From Astropecten irregularis (Eukaryota; Echinodermata; Asteroidea; Paxillosida; Astropectinidae), in the NCBI GenBank assembly GCA_963971285.1, contig OZ020254.1, positions 14,414,932 to 14,478,931 on the forward strand: DNA of 64,000 nucleotides. Direction: 5' to 3'. Under the pieces are notes generated by a model that saw nothing but the letters and a program-made list of their open reading frames with translations, had not been told where the DNA came from and ran no database searches. The translations under genes were made by a program, and so were the position numbers. Within the stretch, counting starts at the first letter, position 1; each line of letters opens with the position of its first letter. Positions 25,315-35,680 of the stretch are shown here, piece by piece.

Positions 25315-25799
25315 CGCAACTATTCCCAGAGTGTGTGCACATTACAGCTTGCTTCTCTCACCGTATGATGTCATATTTATTACCAGTCAATACTGTGTCT
25401 GCTATAATGTTTCATTTAATAATAAAGCTTTCACGTCGGTGGTCGGAGGACTGTTGTATGTCAAATTTGCTGCAGATTACAATTAGCATGCAGCAGTGCC
25501 CCTGCGTTTGTAGTTAAACTATTTGCAAGTTTGCTTTCCTTTTTTTAGGAGCACTAATTTAATCTTTCATAATACATGTACCTATAAAAGAATATGATCA
25601 GATCACATTATTTGCTCCATTTTTGTCTACGGGGCGTGATCTAAGTTTGAATAGTTTGAATAAAATCCGCGGAAATTGGATTCCGTAATCAGAACGGAGG
25701 AGGATGAAATGAAGAATCGAATAAGGGAAAAAATAGCGCCCTCTATGATTACAAAAGAGATGTGTGTGCCACGATTGTAAATAGGCCCTCAGGGATATA
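25315..25799. other. short intergenic stretch
   Basis: Nothing recognisable apart from AT-rich sequence. Confidence 0.4.
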
Positions 25800-25916
25800 G
25801 ACCGTGGGCCAGAAATCATAGCTGCTCTGGAAAATGAGTTTCGTTTTTACTTTCGAGTGGCAACATGAAAACATATGTTCTAGGTCAATTTGGGGGTGCT
25901 GAATTCAAATTTGCCT

Positions 25917-26238
25917 GTTGCCACGGCGTCAGACTGCTCCCTGGGCCACTATAGGGGGCGTTAATCCCATTTTTGCTCATTTTTGGGCAAAAACAGTATT
26001 TTAGGTTCATTTTCTCTGTTCTTCAATAAAATGCGTACAGATTTTGCAGATTCCTTTGTAACATCATTTCCAACGATGTTGCCACCATGTCAGACTCCTC
26101 CCAGGGCCACTATAAGGGATGTTATGCCCATTTTTGCTCATTTTTGGGCAAAAACAGTATTTTAGGTTTATCTTCTCAGTTCTTCAATAAAATGCATTAA
26201 GATCTTGCAGATTTCTTTGTAACACCATTTCCCATGAA
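25917..26238 (+). repeat. two tandem 161-bp units
   Basis: Units start at 25917 and 26078. Each contains cagactsctccc, ctcatttttgggcaaaaaca, cttcaataaaatgc and ccatttcc-type stretches in the same order and spacing. Confidence 0.85.
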
Positions 26239-26260
26239 AATAAATGACTACCTGAGACTT

Positions 26261-26311
26261 GGTGTGTGTGTGGGGTGGGGTGGTGGTGGGGTGGGGGGGG
26301 GGGGGGGGGGG
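26261..26311 (+). repeat. (GT)n / poly-G low-complexity tract
   Basis: GT-rich run that becomes a G tract of about 19 bases; a likely G-quadruplex former. Confidence 0.85.
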
Positions 26312-26713
26312 TTATGAGAAGGGGGCGGGGCAACCCCTAATTTAAGAATGCTGCTTTTCTACTGTGTGTTTATTTACTTCCAGCCATGCTATTTCTCTAA
26401 ACAGGTTATTACAACCTACACGTACATTTCAATCTAGACTTGACCTGGAAACAAATACTGAAATTTGACACAATCAACTCTTTAAAATGTGTTGCCATAG
26501 CAACTTTATTCCCCTCATTGAATCGGAACACATGTGGTTTATTTGGGAAAAATCTCCCAGTTGGCATCAAAACAGTCGTGATGTTTGGCATTGCAGAGAG
26601 TACACGCATATATAAAAATAAAAAATAACAAAATAACAACATTCAATAAAAGACAAGCACAGAGTAATAAACTGGGAAGTCTCATTTCCATCAAATATAA
26701 GACATATGACACC

Positions 26714-26957
26714 TGGGCCAATTTCATAGATCTGGTTAAGCACAAATTTTGCTTAAGCATGAAAATTCTTCCTTGATCAAACAGGATTACCAATCAAATG
26801 TTCATGTGATATTTAGTGCTTTTGACTTATATTTCAGCCATTGTTTGCTGAGCATAACATTCGCAGGGAGCTTTGGCTGGCATACTGATTTTAGTTACTA
26901 AGATATTTGGTGCTAAGCAAAAATTGGTCCTTAAGCAGCTCTATGAAATTGGCCCCT
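26714..26957 (+). mobile_element. MITE with gggccaatttcata ends
   Basis: The ends ggccaatttcatagat and (inverted) ggccaatttcatagag enclose a second inverted motif, taagcacaaattttgc / gcaaaaattggtccttaa. Same family as 32029-32268. Non-coding; superfamily not assigned. Confidence 0.75.
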
Positions 26958-27439
26958 GAACATTACAGCCACTGTAGGCTACATAAATATCTGCGTATCA
27001 ACAAAAACCTTATAATAATCACATCTTCATTGACTTAAAATGGATAGGACATTGCAGATTTATTCACTCGAGGCCTTTAAACAGGAGCCTAAAATACCAC
27101 ATCTAACTTGCCAATTACACAACATGCGTGTACAATATACAGTAGTACATGTGTGTAACTGCTGTAACCTTTTAATCTTTTAATGTCTACATACAACTAA
27201 TGTGTTGTGTTCATAAATCACTGTGTATGAAAATACTATCATACTATCATACTTTGGTAGGAAACCAAAACAGAAATGTTCACAGATTTATGTAAACTTA
27301 CAGGGTATAAAAATGGACCACATTGTATGTGTCTACTAATCATTGTCGCTGTCATCTTCATCACTACACATTAAGTATTGGGGTCTAATTGTGAGTCACT
27401 GTGTTCTGACAGAGGTCAATGCAACATAGTTCACCGGAT

Positions 27440-27530
27440 AGACAACAACAATTTTACATGAACTACAATGTCCCTTCTTACACTTGCAAGACACACTCTG
27501 CAGCACATTCAGGGGAGCCACAGAAGCTGA
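27440..27530 (-). pseudogene. cysteine-rich C-terminal remnant of a transposon protein
   Basis: Read on the minus strand the sequence gives VSCKCKKGHCSSCK. A one-base frame change then exposes another cysteine-dense run ending near DLCQN and a stop. Clusters of CxCxKxxC followed by a DLC-type end occur at the C termini of many invertebrate transposon proteins. It lies inside the 25800-29269 element, and the frame change indicates decay. Confidence 0.35.
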
Positions 27531-28298
27531 TGTCCTTTCTGCATATATGATGCATTCAACAAGCAACACCTATATGACTTGTCCTTTGTCCTCTCTCATT
27601 TATGCGTCTCCTCTTGCTGGTGATTTGTAGGGCTCCAGCATCACTGACTCCATCCTCTGCTGAATCACTTGATTTTGGCCACATTGTAGAATCTAAAAAT
27701 AAACCACACAATGTCTGCCTTTCAATTTTCAACATACCTAGAATTAAAAGTGATATATGATAAGTGCATTACCGGTAATTGTTTATCTATAGAAATTATA
27801 ATCTATTGAAAACAAAATGTATCCACTTGGATAGAAATCCAAGGATAAAACAGTGTTCCGATGAGTGTAATGTTAGAACCAATTCTCTAAAAAAAGAACA
27901 GGTTACACTATTCATAAGTTTTACTGGCCCAAAACTTTAAAATATGTCTGACATAAACAGGGCTACTGTATCACCTGAGAAGGGAAAATATGACAGATGC
28001 AAAAACTGAATGAATTTATTGATGATGGGAAGGAGTTATATATTTGGGGACTCCTCTTAATTATTTAAACCCTCTCTAGGTGAGTCCAAAAGCTGTTATT
28101 CTCTGTTAAACCAAATACACCGCCCCGCCAGCTCCGGAAAGATTTTTCTTCAATGCCCCCACCAGAATTGGTCAAGAACACCAACATTTTGGCAAATGAC
28201 CATACAGTTGTGTTCACAAGTACACTGATGTTTACGTATACACATACTGTACTTTGTTAATTGTAATTTTGTTATACACCTAATTTTTATAAATGTCA

Positions 28299-28447
28299 AG
28301 GCCGATTTCACTCATGCTTTGTAATCATCGCTAAATCCCAAATCCATCACTAAACGGAAAATCAAACGTTACGTTGCATAGCAATTTCCATGTAGCGATG
28401 GATTTGGACTTCAGTGATGATCGCAAAGCGTTAGTGAAATCGGCCCC
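28299..28447 (+). mobile_element. MITE with ggccgatttcact ends
   Basis: The inverted ends ggccgatttcact... and ...gttagtgaaatcggcc enclose paired motifs catcgctaaatcc, ccatcactaaacggaaaatc and their inverted relatives. Same family as 63180-63322. Confidence 0.75.
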
Positions 28448-28789
28448 AGAATTCTATTTTAGGCAGAAAGCACCATTTACGTAAACACACGTGTCATGTT
28501 TGGTCATTATACCCTGCTAAGAACATGTTTTCCTACTGCAGGAATATTCCCAACTTAGCCTATATAGGTCTAGTAATAGATTTTAATTATTAACTCAATT
28601 TTTGTATGCACATAATTTAGGCCCATAAAACCCAGGATTGCCTGGATTAAAATCTTTCTACAATCCCGCCAATGCATCATATGGATAACGAACGTTGAAA
28701 TCGAAAACTGACCTTAACAAAGTTAACAGCAACAGTGAATCATGAATGACAGGCCTGGCGAATTCAATGTTTACTGACGATGACAGCTA

Positions 28790-28960
28790 TACTCCGGCCT
28801 CGTTTTCCATGATTTCTACGTTAGCCAGAGCAACATCTCTCTCCTTGCCATCTAGCTCATTCCATTCTTCACAACATTCTAGACATTTCTGCCAACTTGT
28901 TATTGTAAACTGTGAAATTTCCCCCGATTCTTCACAATGTGGTAAACACATGTCGTGTTC
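28790..28960 (-). pseudogene. possible N-terminal exon of the same transposon protein
   Basis: Open minus-strand frame containing MCLPHCEESGEISQ, then TSWQKCLECCEEWNELDGKE. It has paired cysteines, a tryptophan-rich segment and a possible GT donor at its end. This resembles zinc-binding N-terminal segments found in transposon proteins, but no exact family is recognised. Confidence 0.3.
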
Positions 28961-29584
28961 ATGGGCGCCGCCATGTTGACTAAGAACTTCAGTCGTCCCC
29001 AGGTAAAACGCGACTTCTTCATTGAGATTGAACTATCCTAGGATCGAGGTTGCAATAGCGCCCTCTGTTGACTTGTCAGAAAAATACAAACGAAACAGTT
29101 ATTTTTTCGGGATTTTCAACCTTTATTTTTCACATCAAAGAGCAGTTTTTGAGGGTGGCAACAGCCGGAATATTCATTCATATACTCTCATGGATTCATA
29201 TCAGCAAAGATTACGTTGCCACTCTGAAGTCACAACGAACTTGCAAGCTATGATTTCTGGCCCACGGTCTAATAGTGTGGTCGATTTCACCAAGTATTTA
29301 TAAGACCAATCTTAAATCGTGAACTTCAGTCTCAATAATTATGAGCAAAATGTGATATCACAATACAAATCACTATAGTGAAACTTAGTGTTTGGTGAAA
29401 TCCAGCACTGTAAAGTACGCGAGAGCCTCGACTTAAATGTTATGGGGCAAACATTACCAACTCTTGAAGGTAGCCTACTAGTACTGGTCATGTGTACTTG
29501 GGTAGCATACCTAAACATAAATCTTCACACAGATTTACCTATAACTGAGAAACATGCCATAACATTATTTTTTCTGTCAGAATA

Positions 29585-29810
29585 GAGTAAATCCATTGAC
29601 CCAAAACAATTTTGATCTTCGGAAGATAAAAAATAAAGGTGTAAAGATGGAATACCGTGGGTGTTTTTCTCTGTAAGTTCTCAATTAAAAGTGGGCACCG
29701 TATGGGTCTGGGAATTTCACAGATGACTGTTACTGTATATTTCTTGATATTTTTCCCCATGAATTTGCATTTCTTAGACAAAACCAAAGTATGAAATCAC
29801 CTTTAATGTT
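29585..29810 (+). mobile_element. truncated TTAA-flanked MITE
   Basis: Matches the right two thirds of the 38637-38986 copy (agtgggcaccgtatggg, cttgatatttttcccc) and ends accaaagtatgaaatcacct followed by ttaa. The left end is missing. Confidence 0.7.
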
Positions 29811-30242
29811 CGTGTCATTTCGTTTTATGATTGCCGGAACTAAACTATTGTTTGCAAATCTATAGGGCCTTTATGTTTGTGCTGAAATCAGTTTCTTTGT
29901 CATCAGACGCTCAAAAGCACATACAGTGCCATGCTTATTCTTAACTCTGTAGCTTAAGAAAACATAGAATTGGCCCACTTCAAAATGATTCACAAAAATT
30001 GTCAATGATTTATCAGCACTAAAATAATCTGAGATTAGACAAGCAGGCCTAGATAATATGGCAGTTCAAGGTACACGCCCCTACATGTATATAATGCTAA
30101 AACCGATACTGGCTTGATCGAATAGTTACAAAAACCTTGTAGGCTATACGTTGTAGTTCGGACGGATGGCCATGGTGACGCGCAGTGTCAGTTCTTGAAT
30201 TTTCCAGATGATAGTTAAAACTTGAAAAAAAACACACGGTTA

Positions 30243-30500
30243 AGGTAGTTTATACTTCGGTTTTTGTTAAAGATAATATCATAATTTGGTGTTTATCAAA
30301 GACATACAGATTCAGGGGCAAAAATATCGAGACAGATACAGGAACAGTCATCTGTCCCATACGGTGCACGTGCCCACTATTTGGAAAACAGTGAAAAACA
30401 CCCACAAAAAGATCAAAAAGATTTTCGGTTGTTGTTTTACTACTTTCTGGATAAATACACCATTTCAGGCGGAAAAACAATACGGTATGTTTCTATCACC
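30243..30500 (+). mobile_element. truncated TTAA-flanked MITE, opposite orientation
   Basis: Starts ttaaggtagtttatacttcg and continues through gatacaggaacagtcatctg and caccatttcaggcggaaaaa like 38215-38545. It breaks off just before the duplicated block that begins near 30518. Confidence 0.7.
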
Positions 30501-30656
30501 ACCATCTTCATACCATCTTCCTTCCATGACCAAACAAAGGCTTGGATTCAAATTAGTCTGTTACCCGTTTTCGTTTTAGAATTAGTGTTATATTTTCCGA
30601 AGGGTTTACATGTACAAGGAAGGTGACAAAATGGATGCGCCATGAATAAGGCTTAT

Positions 30657-30797
30657 TAGGCCGTGTCCCAAATCGATCTCTGCCTGCGGCCACAAATTAC
30701 ACACTCCCCTATGGCAGCCACTAGCCAGTGACTGCAGCCGTTTCCGTAGACTTGTGCGTTATTTGCTGCCGCAGCCAGAGATTTGGGACACGGCCTA
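30657..30797 (+). mobile_element. hAT-type MITE, TAGGCCGTGTCCCAAAT ends
   Basis: 141-base element with inverted ends taggccgtgtcccaaat / atttgggacacggccta. It is flanked by 8-base sequences aggcttat and aggcttct (7 of 8 identical), as expected for a hAT target duplication. Related copies lie at 36384-36525 and inside 52920-53045. Confidence 0.8.
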
Positions 30798-30902
30798 AGG
30801 CTTCTTCACTGAGAGTGTACTGGACATGCTCGAGTGATTTTGTGTGAACAGTGATCAACAATAACTTCACTCAAATACTATATTGTATAAGCTAAATCTT
30901 AG

Positions 30903-31373
30903 ACGTTCGTGCTGGCCTAGTGGTTAGGGCATGGGATTCTGAGTCGCTTGCACCGGGTTCGAGTCACGACGGTGCAAGCGACTCAGAATCCCACTTCTTT
31001 AATACTTATTTATTTTTGTTGTGCCACTCACGAGGTATAAGTTATTTTATAAACGGCTGCGATTTCACCAACGCTTCGTGGCTCGGTGGGATAAGCGGCG
31101 GTACCACCGTTCAGACTTCCGGCAGCCTGGGTTCGATTCCCCGATCCTGACTCTCTGATCATGAATGGAACATGGCATGTGCGGACCCTGGCACCGCGAT
31201 GGTCCAGGGGCCGCCTTGTTTCTCCCTCTTATATATTTGCATGTCAGGCTAAGGTGTCGTTCGGTGGGGAGGATACGCAGTAGTCGGCTTGCCAGTAAGC
31301 CTATGGAGACTATTATGGGAGCCGGTAAGCCGGGTGAAAGAATCCCGGTGAATCGCGTGCCTCTGAACACCTG
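30903..31373 (+). repeat. tRNA-derived double SINE, copy 1
   Basis: Two tRNA-like modules sit in tandem. The first has a box A-like tggcctagtggttagggc and box B ggttcgagtc. The second, at about 31078-31148, has tggctcggtgggataagc and ggttcgattcccc. They are Pol III-type internal promoters, not functional tRNAs. Between the boxes of the first module a 22-base arm (30933-30954) is repeated in inverted form at 30971-30992. Confidence 0.75.
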
Positions 31374-31469
31374 ACGGTCTGCTTAACTTTTGCTTTTTTT
31401 TTCCTTTGCAGTTAATGATTGGTGGTTATTGCATTATTATTTTTATTAGGATAATAATAATAATAGGTT

Positions 31470-31976
31470 TTTCCGGTCTATAAGGTACGTACGCACGAAG
31501 GGGGTGGGGGGGGGGGGGTGTTACCGATGCGTATGCCATGCGTACGGGCCGGGTGAGAGGGGGGTTCAGGCAAATGCGTACCGTACGCAAACGAACAATT
31601 TGCATAATCATATCGTGCAAAAAGAGAGAAAAAAATTGAAAAAGAAGCAGCGGGATTGTTTTATTGTTTCCCTTTTTTCTTATTCAACATAATAAAAAAT
31701 AGTAAAATACATCTTTAAATGTATAAAAAAAAAAACTGTCATTCATAGTCATTTATTACAAAATTTGAAAGTGACGTCCCAATAACGGTACCGGCTGTGA
31801 CATTACTGTGACATTTTAATGATGCTAAAGCGAGTGAAAAACACGTAATATGGAATGCGTATGCGTACAGGGGGAGGGGGAGGGGGGGGGGACCACTGCG
31901 TACGCCATGCGTACAGAGGGGGAGGGGGGTAAAAAAAAAGTCGGCATTTCGTGCGAACGTACTTTATGGACGGCCT
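31470..31976 (+). mobile_element. TAA-flanked G-run element, copy B
   Basis: Same interior as copies A, C and D (gtacgtacgcacgaa, gcgtatgc, gaaagtgacgtcccaataac) and right end cgtactttatggacggcc. The left end is degenerate (ttttccggtctataagg), so no target duplication can be read. Confidence 0.75.
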
Positions 31977-32028
31977 CATACAAAGAAAAATGCACTGGAG
32001 CGGGATTCGATCTGGCGACCTAGCTCCT

Positions 32029-32268
32029 GGGGCCAATTTCATAAAACTGTTAAGCACAAATATTTGCTAAGCACAAAAATGTCTTGCTCAATAAAACAAA
32101 CCACCATTGAAAATTCCATTTGATATTCATGGTCAGCGAACAACAGCCAAAGAACAATCACAAGTGATACACAACATGTGGAAATTTGGTTGTAAACCCT
32201 GTTTTTTTAAGACAGAAATGTCATGCTTAGCAAATTTTTGTGCTTATCAGTTTTATGAAATTGGCCCC
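32029..32268 (+). mobile_element. MITE with ggggccaatttcataaaa ends
   Basis: The ends ggggccaatttcataaaact and its inverted copy enclose a taagcacaaat / atttttgtgctta pair. CTG stands at both outer edges. The insertion separates two oppositely oriented tRNA-like pieces (31995-32028 and 32282-32345). Confidence 0.8.
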
Positions 32269-32281
32269 TGAATACCGTACA

Positions 32282-32440
32282 GGCGACTCTGTATAGGCGC
32301 GGTCCCAGTATTTAGGAGGTCGCCGGTTCGAATCCCGCTCCAGTAAATTTTTCCATATTCACCTTCCAATGACTGATAATTCAGTCAGTTTCCCTTGCGG
32401 TTATTGATGATTATTCAATTAATTTAGTGAAAAAATTTTC
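32282..32440 (+). repeat. tRNA-derived SINE fragment
   Basis: Contains ggttcgaatcccgctccagt (T-arm/box B and acceptor-like end), followed by a tail shared with 56481-56590 (ttca.cttcc.atgact, cagtcagt..ccctt). The 5' half of a tRNA structure is not clear. Confidence 0.6.
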
Positions 32441-32538
32441 GATTTGTGGCATGTAGGCCTACTTTGCATGCAGTTTGGTCCACCCATTACAGTAAACATT
32501 TTATATATTTGTCTTGTCAAGGAGTCCTTAACTTCCGG

Positions 32539-32560
32539 GTTTTTTTTTTTTTTTTTTTTT
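32539..32560 (+). repeat. poly-T run
   Basis: About 22 T residues, 160 bases upstream of the luciferase-like start codon. Confidence 0.85.
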
Positions 32561-32718
32561 ACTTCATACGCTTTTCAGTAATTAAGACAATGAACAATGA
32601 TAAACTTTATCATCCATTATTATTGTCACCACTGCCGTCAGTTGATTTACATTTTCGATACTGACTCTGACAATTCGAAATCAAATTTCACTGGTATCGA
32701 TATCAAACACATACTATC

Positions 32719-33711
32719 ATGGCGGCCAAGTTGAGAGTGTTGACAAATATTGTCGGATTTCTCCGACCAAATACTGCCCCTCCCTGCTTGTCGGGCAGGC
32801 AGGTGTCCAGTGTAGCCCCACACGTCACCAAGGCTGACGACTGGTGGGGCAAGTGCAGTCATGTGAAGATTCTGGACGGAGAAATGTGCTATTATGACTC
32901 GGACCCGAACTCTAAATCCGGCGAGGCCGTGGTGTTTCTGCACGGTAACCCAACCTCGTCCTTTCTATGGCGCAATGTGATACCCCACGTTGAAGGCACC
33001 AGGCGTTGTCTGGCACCTGATCTGATCGGCATGGGACGTTCTAGCAAGCATCCCATCTCCTACAGGTACAAGGAACACTACAGGTATTTGTCGGCATGGT
33101 TTGATACCATGAATCTCCCTCAGAAACTGTCTATCGTGTGTCATGACTGGGGATCTGGACTGGGCTTCCACTGGTGCCACATGCATCCTGACCGGGTCAA
33201 GTCCATCATCCACATGGAGAGCGTAGTCAGCACAGTCCCCGATTGGAGTTCCTTCCCAGAAATCTCCCGGCAGATGTTTCAGAGCCTGCGGTCTGAGGCT
33301 GGTGAGGGCATGGTCCTTGACAAAAACCTCTTTGTCGAGTTGCTGCTGCCCAGGGCGATTATGCGGGAGCTGAGCGACGATGAGATGGAGGCCTATCGGG
33401 AACCCTTCCACAAGCCCGGGGAGGACCGCCGTCCAACGCTAACCTGGCCTCGGGAAATTCCTGTGGAGTCCGATGGCCCTCAAGATGTTGTGGCCATCGT
33501 CAATGCCTACTTTGATTGGCTGTCAAAGTCGGCCAACATTCCCAAGCTGTTCATTGATGCCAAGCCCGGTTTCTTCTCTCCAACAATTCGCAAGGCCTGT
33601 CAAAATTGGCCCAACCAGAACACAGTGACTGTAAAGGGCTTTCACTTTATTCAAGAAGATTCGGCTGATGACATCGGAAAAGCCATTCACGAATTTCTCT
33701 CCAAATTGTAA
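32719..33711 (+). CDS. Renilla-luciferase-like / haloalkane dehalogenase-type alpha/beta-hydrolase
   Basis: A complete 330-residue single-exon ORF. The protein follows Renilla luciferase almost from end to end: DWWGKCSHVKILD, the HGNP oxyanion motif (residues 75-78), DLIGMGRSSK (101-110), nucleophile-elbow HDWG with Asp143, HMESVVS with Glu167, RRPTLTWPREIP (237-248) and base His309 in KGFHFIQED. The Asp-Glu-His triad and the Asn77/Trp144 pair are therefore intact. In cnidarians this fold oxidises coelenterazine to give light; bacterial relatives are dehalogenases. Echinoderm homologues are reported, including a luciferase in the brittle star Amphiura. Unlike Renilla it has about 25 extra N-terminal residues, Arg-rich with no acids before residue 40, which resembles a mitochondrial leader. 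The elbow starts with Cys141 instead of Gly. Start context is tatcATGG. Light emission cannot be inferred; a hydrolase role is possible. Confidence 0.95.
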   Translation: MAAKLRVLTNIVGFLRPNTAPPCLSGRQVSSVAPHVTKADDWWGKCSHVKILDGEMCYYDSDPNSKSGEAVVFLHGNPTSSFLWRNVIPHVEGTRRCLAPDLIGMGRSSKHPISYRYKEHYRYLSAWFDTMNLPQKLSIVCHDWGSGLGFHWCHMHPDRVKSIIHMESVVSTVPDWSSFPEISRQMFQSLRSEAGEGMVLDKNLFVELLLPRAIMRELSDDEMEAYREPFHKPGEDRRPTLTWPREIPVESDGPQDVVAIVNAYFDWLSKSANIPKLFIDAKPGFFSPTIRKACQNWPNQNTVTVKGFHFIQEDSADDIGKAIHEFLSKL

Positions 33712-33839
33712 AATGAGACTTAGTTTACTAATGACAATTCTTTTTTGTTGTGCTGAAAAATGCAATGAAGATTTGCAACACCGTGCAGTCCTACTATAGT
33801 GTACTTACTTCAGATCAAAATTGAAGCATCTATTTTATT
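33712..33839 (+). other. luciferase-like gene 3' flank
   Basis: No AATAAA is visible in the several hundred bases after the stop codon, so the 3' end cannot be placed. Confidence 0.4.
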
Positions 33840-34420
33840 ATACAGTGTGTATCAAAAAAATGCAACAGGATTTAAATTCAAATTTGTGAAGATTGTGTTA
33901 GCTTTACAGCAAAGTGAATAGTATCACGTTAAAGCCACATTTCTCCTCTTTCCAATGATATGTTTTGTTATTCATGCACGGTCACGGGTGGCTAAGTAAT
34001 CATTCTTTTTGGACAATAGGTCAGAATGGACTTGGGACCAAGTTTTACACACGGCTTAGAGCATCAAACTCATCAATGATTCTTTGTCAGAGAGTTGCAA
34101 TATCAGGTGGAGGGGTAATTAACACTTTGCCAAAGAAAAAAGTTACAAATCAGTCTAATCAGACCTGGAAATGGATACTTACAGATTTTAAATGAAAATG
34201 TGATTGGGATTACTGAATTAATGGAAAACTTTCCTATGCAACAAAGGGGTGTGTTCAGACGCCTATGGAGGGCACAGGATGGCGCACCAGCCCATCGACT
34301 AGTTGCAGTAAGAAACGGATTGTTTGAGGTAGTTGGATATCGAGTGATTGCTTGTATCATGGAACCAATTCACGCAACAAAAGCAAGTGACGTCACATAC
34401 AGATTACAGAACTAGTATAG
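33840..34420 (+). pseudogene. mariner/Tc1-type transposase relic
   Basis: The frame at 34200-34415 gives FRRLWRAQDGAPAHR followed by AVRNGLFEVVGYRVI. The QDGAPAH segment is the second catalytic Asp block of Tc1/mariner transposases, normally followed by an LxxxF..R.I run as here. The rest of the transposase is missing or scrambled, and no matching terminal repeats were found. The left edge tacagtgtgtatcaaaaaaa resembles a mariner end but is tentative. Confidence 0.6.
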
Positions 34421-35191
34421 GATCACCACACAGTATACTGTATGGCGTTCTGCATGTGACGTAAGCAGGGTTTTTCGTCGCGAAAAGTGGGGTGCTAAAT
34501 TATGGGCCTAAAATACCTCCGTTTTCTATATACAATATTTCTTAGCACAAGTAATGATAGACAGGTTGAATTTTATAACAATACAGATGTATTTAACTTA
34601 ATGTGTTTTGATTACAGTAGACCTTTAACCATTTGCACATCATGTACATGTACAGTGTATGTACTTGCATCCCTTTAGTGCACTTTTATTGTTTTCATAT
34701 AAATAAGACAACTGTGTTTTGTCCAGCAAAGATGATTTGATTGGTGAAACCCACTTAGGAGTTAACAAAACTCAGGCTCAGGCTCAGGCTCAGGCTCCAT
34801 TTCTTGAATCCATTCTAAAATAACTGGTATCAAAAAAAGGCTTTTTGCTGCAGTTCGGATTTCGGAAGTAGATTCTTAGGTTTGAAAAGGAAACCAGAGC
34901 GTCAGCTTCAATGAAAACTACAACCTATATTTTCAGCATCTATGGATGTCCGAGCCAAAGCCTGAGCCTCCATTTCACAAACCTCCCTAGGCTAGAACAA
35001 TAATTATTGTCAAATGTAATAATGTATCATTAAAGGTCACAGTTCCAATGGAAAAAAAATGTGATGAGTCTATTTGTTTTGAGTGTACATAGTTTCTTCT
35101 TTTCTTTTGGTGGCTATACTGAGAGGATAATGTTTATCATGTGATTTGCATTTTTCAATAGCACAAGTTTACAAACAGGCAATGTAGTAGA
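34421..35191. other. intergenic stretch with short simple repeat
   Basis: A (CTCAGG)n run lies at 34771-34797; no gene recognised. Confidence 0.5.
34771..34797 (+). repeat. (CTCAGG)n short tandem repeat
   Basis: Four and a half perfect hexamer units. Confidence 0.9.
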
Positions 35192-35199
35192 CTATACAT

Positions 35200-35334
35200 C
35201 AGGGGTGGGCAACCTTTATGAATCAATGGGCCAGAAACGAGGAATGGAAAATTTGGCGGGCCGCACTATGGTCAACAATGCACTTTCAATTTCAAACATT
35301 CAGTAACGAGGATTTTCTTAGAGGGCAACCCCTG
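35200..35334 (+). mobile_element. hAT MITE with CAGGGGTGGGCAAC end and perfect TSD
   Basis: 135-base element. Left end caggggtgggcaac and inverted right end caggggttgccc are typical hAT ends. A perfect 8-base target duplication, ctatacat, lies at 35192-35199 and 35335-35342. Inside is the gggccgcac motif common in this hAT group. An open frame across it is accidental. Confidence 0.9.
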
Positions 35335-35342
35335 CTATACAT

Positions 35343-35680
35343 ACACATTCGACATCCATTGAAAATGTGTGCGTTCCAAATTTGTTTACTTTGCATTGTG
35401 CAGTACCATGATAATACAAGGTGCCTACAATTTTGTAGAAGAATGTTTAGAATACTCCTGGTCGTCATGGATACCCTAATTTTATATATGCAAAAATGAT
35501 GGCAAATTGCTGTAGTCTATGCATGGAGTCTTTACATTGTTGACTTTTCTTTGATGCAAAATATTTGGTATGAATATGATTAGAGATGGGGGAACCCGTG
35601 GGTTGGAGGGTCGAGATAGATTTCAAATGGTAAAAATAATATTAGAGAACAAGTACATGATTGTGTGCACTTACAGGTAA
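35343..35680. other. intergenic stretch, nothing seen
   Basis: AT-rich sequence without recognisable gene or repeat. Confidence 0.4.

Larger units (their letters stand above)
25800..29269 (-). mobile_element. 3.5 kb TIR element with minus-strand cysteine-rich remnants
   Basis: The ends gaccgtgggccagaaatcat and its inverted copy are identical over about 24 bases, and weaker similarity continues inward to gagtggcaac on both sides. TA flanks both ends, as in TA-target elements. Two coding-like pieces lie on the minus strand near opposite ends (28790-28960 and 27440-27530). The interior also hosts a tandem duplication, a G-rich tract and two MITEs, so the element is old. No DDE motif was found and the superfamily is unassigned. 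Alternatively the two ends could belong to two separate short elements. Confidence 0.5.
30518..31976 (+). repeat. duplicated block, first copy (about 1.5 kb)
   Basis: From ttccttccatgaccaaacaa onward this block matches 36244-38058 in the same order: unique-looking leader, hAT MITE, double tRNA-like SINE, AT-rich simple repeat and G-run TAA element. Copies lie about 5.7 kb apart in direct orientation. Confidence 0.8.

Noticed and set aside
30903..31148. Functional tRNA genes
   Set aside because: Box A and box B are present but cloverleaf pairing is not kept, and the same sequence recurs in the second block; these are SINEs.
32965..33411. 148-codon minus-strand frame under the luciferase-like gene
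   Set aside because: Shadow of the real gene; no family resemblance.
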